NCBI GenBank assembly: GCA_900548345.1
Contig: URKA01000010.1
Span: 1 to 64,000 of the forward strand
Reading direction: 5' to 3'
Length of the DNA: 64,000 nt
From: an uncultured Paraprevotella sp.
Lineage (GTDB): Bacteria; Bacteroidota; Bacteroidia; Bacteroidales; Bacteroidaceae
Shown one piece after another: positions 17,088 through 25,551 of the stretch. Position 1 is the stretch's first letter. Every line of letters starts with the position of its first letter. The position numbers and the translations under genes are program-made. The notes under the pieces are model-generated. The model was not told where the DNA came from. It did no database searches and saw only the letters and a program-made list of their open reading frames with translations.

Positions 17088-19060
17088 TCATTGATATAAG
17101 GTAGGGTGGCGTAGTCGCGGCTGTAGCGCAACATCTGTTTGTCATAGGCTTCTCCGTAGGTGACTTCGATGTCGGCGATTTCGTGCCGTTCGTCGTATTT
17201 CGGAACGTATACGGGATTGATGAAGCCTTTGTAGGGTGAAAGGTGCAGTGCGCGATACCTTTCCAATATCTCCTCATGGAGTTCCCGGTCGATGCCGACG
17301 GCGTATTGCTCCACCAGATCTCGCGCGGCTTCGTAGTCTCCTTCGCTTTTGATGCGTTGTATTTCTCCCAGCAGTTGGCCGAACAGCGTGCGCAGGAGCT
17401 TATAGTCGTTGATGCGCACGTAGGTCTTTCCGTTTTTCCGGATGAGTTCCGCCACATGGTCTTTCTTTCCTTTCTCGTATGTCCATCGTGCGATGAGCGC
17501 GCGGTTGCGCATGTGCGCCTCCTCGATGTCCTTTCCCGGCTCGATGCGTACCAGTTGCGTGAGCAGCCCGTTCATCATGTAGCCGTAATACTGTGCCTTG
17601 TAGGCATCCGTGTCCGGTGTCAGTCCCAGTTCGGTCAGTTTCTCGTCGGCCAGGTAGTACAGTCCGAACAAGTCAGCCCTTGCCTCTTCGATGGTGGAGC
17701 CGTAGGCTTTCAGCGCGTCCGGGTCCACTCCGGGCAGAAGTTGTCCGCTACCGTGTCCGAGGCATTCGTGCAGGTCGGTGTGCAGGTCGTCGCATGCGTC
17801 CTGGTATTGGTCGAGCATGCGGAGCGTTTCTTCGTCTGCGACGAACTCCTGCAGAAAACCATTGCCGTGTGCGGCCTTGTTGTAAGCCTCGGTCAGGTTG
17901 CCGATGGTCACACTCTTGCTGCCGTAAGCGGCGCGCACCCAGTTGGAGTTGGGCAGGTTGATGCCGATGGCCGAGGCCGGATAGAGGTCTCCGCCCAACA
18001 TGGCGGCCTTGATGACTTTGGCCGACACCCCTTTGCATACGGCTTTCTTGAACCGGGCATCCACGGGCGAATGGTCTTCGAACCATTGTGCGTTTGCACT
18101 CAACTTCTCTGTCCGTGCCGTAGCCACGGTATCTTTGAAGTTGGCAATGCCTTCCCAGCTGGCTTTCAGCCCTAACGGGTCGCCGTAGCTTTCCGTGAAT
18201 CCGTTGGTGAAGTCCACCTGTGCTTCGGTTTCCTGCACCCAAAGGATGGTGTATTCGTCGAAAGTCTTCAGGTCTCCGTTGCGGTAAAACTCAATGAGTT
18301 TGCGGATGACGCCGGCTTGCTTCTCGTTTTCGGCCACTTCAGTGGCTTTTTCGAGCCAGTATATCACTCTTTCGATGGCCGGACCGTACAGGCTGCCCGA
18401 TTTCCATACAATCTCTTGCAAGTCATTGTTCTTCTTTACCAGCCGGCTGTTCATGCCGTACATCACCGGGCATGGGTCGTTTTCTTTCTTCATGGCGGTA
18501 TAGAAGGCTTCGGCTTCAGCCTGTGTCACCCCTTCGCCGTAGTAGTTGCAGGCCGATGTGCGTATCAGGTCTTCCCCGTCAGCCTGGTTGACACGTTTGG
18601 GCATCACTTCCGGGTCGAAAATCACCGGCACGAGCAATTCGCAAAGTGCCTCCCGTGTCTGTCCTTCCGCGAGCGGGAGTTCTGCCGTAGGGATGTCCGC
18701 AAAGGCACTGCGGAAAAATGTTTCGCTGAACCCCGGCGCGAACTTCTCGCAACCGTAATGATGATGTATGCCGTTGGAGAACCATACCCGTTTCAGGTAT
18801 ACGGTGAAAGCCTTGAAGTCAGCTGCCTCGCGGTCGCCCCTATAGTGTGTGTATATGCTTTCCAGGGCTTTGCGTATGCGCAGATTGTATTTCCCGTTCT
18901 GGTCCCATAGTATGTCGCGCCCTGTCAGTGCGGCCTCCGAGAGGTAATAAACTAATTTTTTCTGCTTGAGCGTAAGTTGTTCAAAGCCGTCGACGCGGTA
19001 ACGCAGCATCTGCAGGTCGGCAAACTTCTCGTCTTGGTAAGAAAAAGTATTGGTTTGCAT
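17084..19060 (-). CDS. Dipeptidyl peptidase III (M49)
   Basis: 658 residues from the ATG at 19060. A 61-residue in-frame upstream extension is low-complexity, basic and overlaps the regulator's 3' end, so it was rejected. M49 zinc peptidases remove dipeptides from the N-terminus of short peptides. The zinc motif HECLGH is at H431-H436 with catalytic E432, and the third ligand lies in EEARAD at 458-463. The 23-residue gap from H436 to E459 is the spacing found in the Bacteroides enzyme and is shorter than in human DPP3. No signal peptide is visible from this start, so it is predicted cytoplasmic. It overlaps the AlkD-like gene by an ATGA. Confidence 0.92.
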   Translation of the reverse strand: MQTNTFSYQDEKFADLQMLRYRVDGFEQLTLKQKKLVYYLSEAALTGRDILWDQNGKYNLRIRKALESIYTHYRGDREAADFKAFTVYLKRVWFSNGIHHHYGCEKFAPGFSETFFRSAFADIPTAELPLAEGQTREALCELLVPVIFDPEVMPKRVNQADGEDLIRTSACNYYGEGVTQAEAEAFYTAMKKENDPCPVMYGMNSRLVKKNNDLQEIVWKSGSLYGPAIERVIYWLEKATEVAENEKQAGVIRKLIEFYRNGDLKTFDEYTILWVQETEAQVDFTNGFTESYGDPLGLKASWEGIANFKDTVATARTEKLSANAQWFEDHSPVDARFKKAVCKGVSAKVIKAAMLGGDLYPASAIGINLPNSNWVRAAYGSKSVTIGNLTEAYNKAAHGNGFLQEFVADEETLRMLDQYQDACDDLHTDLHECLGHGSGQLLPGVDPDALKAYGSTIEEARADLFGLYYLADEKLTELGLTPDTDAYKAQYYGYMMNGLLTQLVRIEPGKDIEEAHMRNRALIARWTYEKGKKDHVAELIRKNGKTYVRINDYKLLRTLFGQLLGEIQRIKSEGDYEAARDLVEQYAVGIDRELHEEILERYRALHLSPYKGFINPVYVPKYDERHEIADIEVTYGEAYDKQMLRYSRDYATLPYINE

Positions 19061-19130
19061 GTTCCGGTAAAATGAAAAAAGGGATATATCGCTGATGGAT
19101 GTATCCCTTTTATGCGGTTTGACAATCTGG

Positions 19131-19571
19131 TTAATAGTTTTTGAACGCTTCCTTGTCTTTGGCAAGGTGTTCCATACGGTATGTACGTGGGGTAATGCCC
19201 AGGTTCTTGTAGAACGCCGCATAGAACGACTGGCGGTTGGCAAATCCGACCATAGTGGAAATCTCTTCCATGGTTTTGTCCATATACCTCTTGTCTGTCA
19301 GCAGATATTGGGCATCCTTGATGCGGTATTCGTTGACCAGGCTTGAATAGTTCTGATGGAATCTGATGTTAACCACGGCACTGATATAACGCGTGTTCGT
19401 GTTCAGTTCCTCAGCCAGTTTCTTAGCCGAATAGTCCGGGTCACGATATTTCTTGTCTACGACAAAGACCTTTAAAATCTTCTCATACAACTCGTCTACC
19501 AGTTCTGCTCTAACCAATGAGCGGTAGGCGGCATTCTTTTCTTTTTTCTCGGTTAAATTGTACTTTCCCAT
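19131..19571 (-). CDS. AraC-type helix-turn-helix regulator
   Basis: 146 residues from the ATG at 19571 (MGKYNLTEKKEK). A GTG at 19625 would add 18 residues and has a purine-rich stretch upstream, so it remains possible. The C-terminal ~95 residues are an AraC HTH domain: YSAKKLAEELNTNTRYISAVV is the first helix-turn-helix, and TMEEISTMVGFANRQSFYAAF with the GITPRTYR ending the second. The N-terminus has no recognisable ligand or receiver domain, which is unusual for the family but common in short Bacteroidetes members. It lies between dipeptidyl peptidase III and the divergent recQ. Targets are unknown. Confidence 0.85.
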   Translation of the reverse strand: MGKYNLTEKKEKNAAYRSLVRAELVDELYEKILKVFVVDKKYRDPDYSAKKLAEELNTNTRYISAVVNIRFHQNYSSLVNEYRIKDAQYLLTDKRYMDKTMEEISTMVGFANRQSFYAAFYKNLGITPRTYRMEHLAKDKEAFKNY

Positions 19572-19720
19572 ACTTCTTGTAGTTTCTTTAAAATAATCAT
19601 GCGTTCCGATTCCCTTTCCAAACACATGATTACCCCCTTCTGAATTTTATTGTTTATGCAAAAATCGCATATTTTTATTTTTTATACAACTTTAATCCAT
19701 TAAAAAAGACAAAAAAGGCG

Positions 19721-19728
19721 TATCTTTG
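19721..19728 (+). promoter_or_regulatory. Candidate -7 box for recQ
   Basis: TATCTTTG fits the Bacteroides -7 consensus and lies 32 bp before the ATG at 19760. It supports that start over the in-frame TTG at 19736, which would sit almost at the transcription start. Confidence 0.55.
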
Positions 19729-19759
19729 TGACGATTTGCGTGATAATTTATATGCAAGA

Positions 19760-21586
19760 ATGATTTTTGATGTACTGAAAAGGTATTTCGGCTATACTTC
19801 CTTCCGTCCTTTACAAGAAACTGTCATCCGGAAAATACTGTCGGGAAAAGATGCCATCGTGCTCATGCCGACAGGTGGCGGAAAGAGTTTGTGCTACCAG
19901 ATTCCGGCTTTGGTGATGGAAGGAACGGCCGTGGTGGTATCTCCTTTGATTTCCCTGATGAAAGACCAGGTGGAAGGGTTGCGTGCCAATGGTATTCCTG
20001 CCGCAGCCCTGAACAGCGCGAATGACGATGAAGAGAACATTCGTGTGCGTAACGCATGTCTGCAGGGTAAAGTGAAATTACTCTATGTATCTCCCGAAAG
20101 GCTGATATTTGAGATACCTTATTTAATAAGGGACATGAAAGTTTCTCTGTTTGCCATCGATGAGGCGCACTGCATCTCGCAATGGGGGCATGACTTCCGT
20201 CCGGAGTATGCCCAACTCAGTGTCCTGAAACAGACTTTCCCACAAACACCGGTCGTGGCACTGACTGCAACGGCCGACCGCCTGACACGCGAAGATATAC
20301 AAAGGCAGCTTTCATTGGATTCTCCCGAAGTCTTCATCTCGTCCTTCGACCGGCCGAATCTGAGTCTTGACGTGAAACGCGGATTCAGGAAGAAGGAAAA
20401 AGACCGGGCGATTCTTGACTTTATCGCCCGTCACCCTCACGACAGCGGTATTATATATTGTACAAGTAAGAAAACAACCGAGAGTGTGGCCGGGATGCTT
20501 TGCATGCACGGGATTACGGCTGCACCTTATCATGCCGGGCTTTCTCCGGCCGCGCGCGACAGGACACAGGATGATTTCATCCGGGATAGGGTGCAGGTGG
20601 TGTGTGCCACCGTGGCTTTCGGTATGGGGATAGATAAGTCTGACGTGCGTTTCGTCATACATTATAATCTGCCTAAAAGCATAGAGTGTTACTATCAGGA
20701 AATCGGACGTGCCGGACGTGACGGCCTTCCATCCGACACCTTGCTCTTCTATAATCTGGCAGACCTTGTGCAACTTTCCAACTTTGCCCGTGAAAGCGGA
20801 CAGCAGGAAATCTGCATGGAGAAACTGTATCGTATGAGGGAATATGCGGAATCGGATGTATGCCGGCGGCGTATCCTGTTGAATTATTTTGGAGAACCGT
20901 CGGAGCATGATTGCGGAAACTGTGACGTATGCAAGAATCCGCCGCAGCGTTTTGACGGAACGATACTTGTGCAAAAGGTGCTGAGCGCGGTGGTGCGGGC
21001 CGGAGAACAGGTGAGCACGCGGGTGGTCACGGACATCTTGCGTGGCACGTATAGTCCGGATGTTGTCAAAGGACGTTACGCTGAACTGAAGACATTCGGT
21101 GCGGGCCGGGACGTGCCTGGACGCGACTGGCAGGATTACCTGATGCAGATGTTGCAGCTGGGTTTGTTTGAGATTGCATACAACGAGGGGAATCATCTGA
21201 AAATGACGGATGCCGGAAGGCAGGTGCTGTTTCACGGGAAAAAGGTGCAACTGGCTGTCATACGGCGGGAAGAGCAGCAGGAGGTGCGGAAAATCAGGAA
21301 GGGGAAAACGTCCTTGCCGCAATTGCCTCTTGTGGCTAAGGCGCGCGAGCCGGAGGCATCTGATAGGGAACTTTTCGAGAAGTTGCGTGCATTACGGAAA
21401 AAGCTGGCTGATGAACAGGGGTTTCCTGCCTATATCGTACTTTCCGACAAGGTGTTGCAGAATCTGTGTGAGGTGCGTCCATGCACTGTGGAAGAGTTCG
21501 GACGTGTCAGCGGTATCGGAGATTTCAAGAAAGAAAAATACGGAGCGGATTTTGTCGGCCTGATTCGCCGTCATCTGTCCACCTGA
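19760..21586 (+). CDS. recQ: ATP-dependent DNA helicase RecQ
   Basis: 608 residues. A 3'-5' DNA helicase in recombination and repair. Motif I TGGGKS is at residues 38-43 with K42, the DEAH box at 134-137, and motif VI QEIGRAGRDGLPSD near 313. The zinc-binding module shows the cysteines of CRRRILLNYFG and DCGNCDVC. A winged-helix region follows, and the C-terminus (LFEKLRALRKKLADEQGFPAYIVLSDKVL) is an HRDC domain. The domain order is complete for bacterial RecQ. The downstream region holds a long inverted-repeat structure shared with the convergent amidase operon. Confidence 0.95.
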   Translation: MIFDVLKRYFGYTSFRPLQETVIRKILSGKDAIVLMPTGGGKSLCYQIPALVMEGTAVVVSPLISLMKDQVEGLRANGIPAAALNSANDDEENIRVRNACLQGKVKLLYVSPERLIFEIPYLIRDMKVSLFAIDEAHCISQWGHDFRPEYAQLSVLKQTFPQTPVVALTATADRLTREDIQRQLSLDSPEVFISSFDRPNLSLDVKRGFRKKEKDRAILDFIARHPHDSGIIYCTSKKTTESVAGMLCMHGITAAPYHAGLSPAARDRTQDDFIRDRVQVVCATVAFGMGIDKSDVRFVIHYNLPKSIECYYQEIGRAGRDGLPSDTLLFYNLADLVQLSNFARESGQQEICMEKLYRMREYAESDVCRRRILLNYFGEPSEHDCGNCDVCKNPPQRFDGTILVQKVLSAVVRAGEQVSTRVVTDILRGTYSPDVVKGRYAELKTFGAGRDVPGRDWQDYLMQMLQLGLFEIAYNEGNHLKMTDAGRQVLFHGKKVQLAVIRREEQQEVRKIRKGKTSLPQLPLVAKAREPEASDRELFEKLRALRKKLADEQGFPAYIVLSDKVLQNLCEVRPCTVEEFGRVSGIGDFKKEKYGADFVGLIRRHLST

Positions 21587-21607
21587 AACATTTATGCATC
21601 AAGCAGA

Positions 21608-21678
21608 CAAAAAATGCACCCCCGATATATACGAGTATGGTACGTACCATCGGAGATGCCATACCGGATGGGGTGCAT
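21608..21678 (-). terminator. Long hairpin, terminator for the minus-strand operon
   Basis: Outer stem ATGCACCCC (21614-21622) with GGGGTGCAT (21670-21678). On the minus strand it is followed by a T run (21608-21613), which suits a terminator for the amidase operon. Inside is a perfect 14-bp palindrome ATGGTACGTACCAT (21637-21650) and further short pairings such as GTATGG with CCATAC. It is more elaborate than a simple terminator. Nothing else is recognised between recQ and the amidase stop. Confidence 0.55.
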
Positions 21679-21870
21679 ATAGGGGGAGAAAGACCTCATC
21701 CGGGGTTGTCTTTGTGCTTTCATTTGGAGCTTTTCATTGTCTTTTATAACTCTAATATGAATGTTTTCCGTAAAAGTACGGAAAAAAAACTTTAAATCAA
21801 AAACTTTTTGTCGGATTATTTGAAAGGTGCATGCGGGAAGGTGGCGGGGAGGGAATAGGGTAAGGCCGGT

Positions 21871-22524
21871 CTACGGGCAACTTCTCTTATAGGCGATGAA
21901 GGCATCGCAGATGCATCGGGCCAGCCGTTTCTGACCTTTCCTGGAACGGATAAACTTCTCTTCTTCTTGATTCGAGATAAAGCCGATTTCGGTAAGTATG
22001 GCTGGCATGGAGGTTTGACGGAGTACGGCAAAATTGGCAGTCTTCACTCCGCGACTTTTCCGTTTCCCCTGCCGGATGTATTCCGCTTCGAGAAGGCGCG
22101 CCATCTTTTCGCTGCGACTGCCTTGTGCTGTGGGGTGTATGAAAGTTTCCGTACCTTCCGCCCATCCTTTGGCCGAATTGGCATGTATGGAGATGAACAG
22201 GTCGGCGCGGAAAAAGTTTGCCATTCCGGCGCGGTCATTCAGTGTAACGAACTCATCATCGGGACGTGTCTGTATCACTTCCACATTCTTGCATTGTTTG
22301 CGGATAAGTTTGCAAACGCGTTTTGCAGTCTTCAGCGTGATGTCTTTTTCTTGCGACCGTCTGCCGGCCGCTCCTTGGTCGTTTCCGCCGTGTCCGGCAT
22401 CTATGACCAGTACAAACTGTGGCATCGCAGGCTGTCGTGACGTGCGGCAACCTGTCAGGCAAAGCAGGAGCAGTGCCGGAAGAATGAGTGTATGCGGAAA
22501 GTGCGGCCGGTTCATGAATTTCAT
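21871..22524 (-). CDS. Lipoprotein N-acetylmuramoyl-L-alanine amidase
   Basis: 217 residues. The lipobox LCLTGC with C26 marks it as a lipoprotein, probably in the outer membrane. The rest is an Amidase_3 domain that cleaves the MurNAc-L-Ala bond of peptidoglycan. The zinc ligands are H45 (IDAGHGGNDQGA), E59 (SQEKDIT) and H114 (ISIHANS), and the catalytic Glu is E179 in AILTEIGFISN. The family is a complete, short, single-domain version without SPOR or AMIN domains. Its start overlaps the stop of the coiled-coil gene by ATGA (22521-22524), so the two are translationally coupled. Confidence 0.93.
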   Translation of the reverse strand: MKFMNRPHFPHTLILPALLLLCLTGCRTSRQPAMPQFVLVIDAGHGGNDQGAAGRRSQEKDITLKTAKRVCKLIRKQCKNVEVIQTRPDDEFVTLNDRAGMANFFRADLFISIHANSAKGWAEGTETFIHPTAQGSRSEKMARLLEAEYIRQGKRKSRGVKTANFAVLRQTSMPAILTEIGFISNQEEEKFIRSRKGQKRLARCICDAFIAYKRSCP

Positions 22525-25328
22525 TTGTTTGCTTTGTCGTGTCCGGCGGCCTGTTTCTGCATGCCGAGTTCGTGCGCTTCGATTCGCGCGGTATAGCCGG
22601 CTATTTTGGTGAGGATTCGGCTTTGTTCGTTTTCCAGTTTGGCAATCTCTACATTCAGGGCGGCTGTCCGGTCTTCTTTTTCCTGTCCTTGTGAAAGGGC
22701 GTTTACCTGATGTGCAGCCAAAGTCAGACGTGCTTCTTCCATCCGTGCTTCCGCCACTGACTTGTTCAGTGCAAGCGTGCGGATTTCCTCGCGCAATGCA
22801 TTCCAGTCGGTTGCGTTGGTGAAAGTCTGTTCCAGTTCGCTGAATTGTACGGGCGAATGTCCTGCATTGTATTTACGTATCCAACAGTCCAAGGCTGATT
22901 TTTCCGATGCGATTTGTTCTTCCGTCTTTTGCGTGAGTGCGGCGATTGCGGCGTGATATCCTTCGCTCCATGCGGATTCCTTTTGTATCTTACAGGCTGT
23001 TTTGGAACTCTGTTCTTTGGCTTCTTCGGCGGCGAACAGTTTTTCCAGTGCATGCTTGCTGCAGTTCTCCACGGTGTCTTTGGGGAATATCTTGTGCAGT
23101 CTGCTTTCGGTTTGCTTCTTGCTTTCTGATGATTTCTCTATCTTCTCCGCGAACAGACTGTCATACTCCATGAGTGTCTTAAGGTGTCGTTCCGTCATGT
23201 CCAGTTCAATTTGCAGGTTGCTGCATTCACTGTCGCTTTCGTTGATTTGCTCTTTCAGTTCGAACCATTGCGTCATTTGCTGGCGGATGTAAATTTTCAG
23301 GGTTTCCGGATTTTCTTTCCATACCTTGTACCAGTTGGAGATGGCCATGATGTGGTCGACCTCTTCATACAACTCACTGAGTGCATCATTGTTCTGTGAT
23401 GTATAATGCTGGAGTTGTTCCACGCGATAGGCTATGACCTGGCTGCCGGTGTTCACCTCGTTGAGCCGCACGACAAGGTTGTTCTTTTCCTGTTCTTTCC
23501 GGCTGAGTCTTTCGTTAATGGCATTGATGTTGGACTGATGGTAATTGAATGTGTCCAGTTCCTTTTGGGCCTCTTCGGCATCGACGCTTGTCTTCTCCAT
23601 CAGCTGTTGCAGCATGATGCGTCGGCCGTCGAAGTTTGTGCTGGGGGAGCATTCCTTGAATGAACGGTCCAGTGAGGCGAAGTTGGCCCATTGGCTTACG
23701 TTTGCCTGTAGGATTTGTTTGTATATGTCGAGTGCCTGATAGGCCGTTTCGATACGTCCGTCCTCGGTAGCCTGCTCTCTTCTCAACTCGTCGAGCGATG
23801 CTTTCTTGTGTTTCAGTTCGGTGGATACGTGCTCCAGGTCTGTTTTCAGTTTGCCGATGAGTTTGCTTTGTTCCAACAATGTGTCGGAGTGGTACGGGTG
23901 GTGTGTGGCACCGCATACGCTGCAGTTTGTTCCTTCCTGCAAGTCTTTCCGCAGTTGCATCACGTCTTGGCTTTTACTGAGCGTATAGGCATATTCCAGT
24001 TCATTGCAGTGGGTTTGCAGGCCGTTCACTTCGGTTTCAAGTGCGTTGATACGGCTTTTCAGTGCTTCGTTATGATGCCGCATGCGCACTATTTCCTGTC
24101 CTTTCTCGTCCACAAGCGCATAGCCTTCGGCGATTTGTTTCCACAGCGAGCTGGCATTGACAAGCTGTTCCTTGTTGCTTTTCAGGTCCATGGCGCGTTG
24201 CTGCAGGTTGTAGCTGTTCATGCCGAGAATGCTTTTACGGTGCACCTGCAGTTCGCTTTGCAGGGTTTTGATTTCCGCATCGATGTCTTGTGACATGGAG
24301 AATAGTTTGTTCAGCTTTTCATCCTGTTCGTGTTGCTTCTTCAATGTGCGTTCCAGGTCGTACTGCAAGTCTTTTTTCCGGCTTTCAAATGTTTGCAGAA
24401 AGTCGAGCTTGACTTGCAGCATCTCACCCTTTTCAAGCATTTTCTGCTGTGAGGTAAGGCTTTGCTGCTGTTGCAGCAAATAAGTATGTCGTTCTCTTGC
24501 TTTTTTCAGTTCATCGGCCAGTTCGTCGGCCCGCTCCCTCAGTTCATCAGCCTTCTGCGTCGCCTGCGTCTTGTATTCCGCCAGTTCTTTCAACTCTTCC
24601 TCGTGTATCTGCCGGGTGGCCTGCATGCGGAGTCCTTCGGCCACGATGTCTTGCATTTGCAGCACCTCGCTTTTCTTTTCCTGAAAACTCTTGTTTTCGG
24701 CTTCTTCTTGTTTGGCGGTCTGCGTGCATTCCTGTCGTATGCTTTCGAGTTTTCGGAGTTGTGCGGACGTTTCCACTCTCAGTTCTTGCAGGATGGCTTC
24801 CTTTACTTTGATTTGTCTGTAGTCGCCCTGTACGCACTCAAAAGTTTCGTGCCTTTCCAGTTCCCTGATGTCCCGTAACCGTGCGCTGTATTGTTTGTTG
24901 CTTTCAAAAGCGGCCTGTTTATGCTTGTCCAGTGTGTTCTCCAGTGTCTTGAATTTATGCAGCCATTCTTTCTGTGCTTGCAGTCCGGACAGTGTCTGGT
25001 TGATATTAGTCAGTTTCGTACGGCACAGTCTGATTTGTTCTTGTATATTGCGCAGTTCGTTGGCAGTCAGTATGTCTTCACCTACTTTCTGGCGTTTGGC
25101 TTCGGCCTGTGCCATACGGCGGAACATGCGTGTCAGTTCTTCCGGCATATTGGTTTGGAAACGGGCTTCAAACCACCGGCGTGCTTCTTCCTCCGGGGTG
25201 CCTTCGTTGGCGTGTGCCGTGGATTCAGCTACGGGAGCGGTTGTTGTTTCTTCCGTTATGGAAGCCGTTTTCGGTTCTTCTGCCTGCATGGCGGTCTTTT
25301 CGGGAGTGCGTTTGCGAAAAAAGTTCAT
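22521..25328 (-). CDS. Coiled-coil protein with SbcC/Rad50-like zinc hook but no ATPase heads
   Basis: 935 residues. After a short basic start (MNFFRKRTPEK) and an acidic linker, the protein is almost all heptad coiled coil. In its exact centre sits CSVCGATHHPYH, with C469 and C472 of the CxxC, which closely resembles the zinc hook of SbcC (CPLCGSTSHP in E. coli). No Walker A (GxxGxGK[ST]) is found in the N-terminus, and no signature (LSGGE) or Walker B motif in the C-terminus. It is thus not a standard SbcC. No signal peptide is seen, so it is predicted cytoplasmic. It is the first gene of an operon with the lipoprotein amidase. Function unknown; a DNA-bridging or scaffold role is only inferred. 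Confidence 0.7.
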   Translation of the reverse strand: MNFFRKRTPEKTAMQAEEPKTASITEETTTAPVAESTAHANEGTPEEEARRWFEARFQTNMPEELTRMFRRMAQAEAKRQKVGEDILTANELRNIQEQIRLCRTKLTNINQTLSGLQAQKEWLHKFKTLENTLDKHKQAAFESNKQYSARLRDIRELERHETFECVQGDYRQIKVKEAILQELRVETSAQLRKLESIRQECTQTAKQEEAENKSFQEKKSEVLQMQDIVAEGLRMQATRQIHEEELKELAEYKTQATQKADELRERADELADELKKARERHTYLLQQQQSLTSQQKMLEKGEMLQVKLDFLQTFESRKKDLQYDLERTLKKQHEQDEKLNKLFSMSQDIDAEIKTLQSELQVHRKSILGMNSYNLQQRAMDLKSNKEQLVNASSLWKQIAEGYALVDEKGQEIVRMRHHNEALKSRINALETEVNGLQTHCNELEYAYTLSKSQDVMQLRKDLQEGTNCSVCGATHHPYHSDTLLEQSKLIGKLKTDLEHVSTELKHKKASLDELRREQATEDGRIETAYQALDIYKQILQANVSQWANFASLDRSFKECSPSTNFDGRRIMLQQLMEKTSVDAEEAQKELDTFNYHQSNINAINERLSRKEQEKNNLVVRLNEVNTGSQVIAYRVEQLQHYTSQNNDALSELYEEVDHIMAISNWYKVWKENPETLKIYIRQQMTQWFELKEQINESDSECSNLQIELDMTERHLKTLMEYDSLFAEKIEKSSESKKQTESRLHKIFPKDTVENCSKHALEKLFAAEEAKEQSSKTACKIQKESAWSEGYHAAIAALTQKTEEQIASEKSALDCWIRKYNAGHSPVQFSELEQTFTNATDWNALREEIRTLALNKSVAEARMEEARLTLAAHQVNALSQGQEKEDRTAALNVEIAKLENEQSRILTKIAGYTARIEAHELGMQKQAAGHDKANK

Positions 25329-25353
25329 AAGCCAGTACGATTCTGTTAGGCTG

Positions 25354-25361
25354 CAAAGTTA
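25354..25361 (-). promoter_or_regulatory. Candidate -7 box for the coiled-coil/amidase operon
   Basis: On the minus strand TAACTTTG fits the -7 consensus, 26 bp before the start at 25328. No clear -33 element. Confidence 0.45.
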
Positions 25362-25478
25362 GAGATTATCGTTTGAATAAACGAATAAATCGATATGAAA
25401 GCCTGTCTTCATCCATATATTTCTTCCACAACGATGCAATTTTTCTGTGAAAATCATCCGCCATACAATAAATCTTCG

Positions 25479-25486
25479 TACCTTTG
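25479..25486 (+). promoter_or_regulatory. Candidate -7 box for the MG2-like protein gene
   Basis: TACCTTTG fits TAnnTTTG and would give a 5' leader of roughly 60 nt before 25552. No -33 TTTG at the usual distance. Confidence 0.4.
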
Positions 25487-25551
25487 AATATTGTAGACAG
25501 ACTGATAAAATCTTCGTCGCATAAAACTTACGTCATTTTAAACTGCACATC

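Noticed and set aside
19061..19243. N-terminal extension of dipeptidyl peptidase III
   Set aside because: It is basic, low-complexity, overlaps the regulator's 3' end and is not part of the M49 fold.
19736..19759. TTG start of recQ at 19736
   Set aside because: It lies only 8 bp after the predicted -7 box, which leaves no leader. The ATG at 19760 gives the usual RecQ N-terminus.
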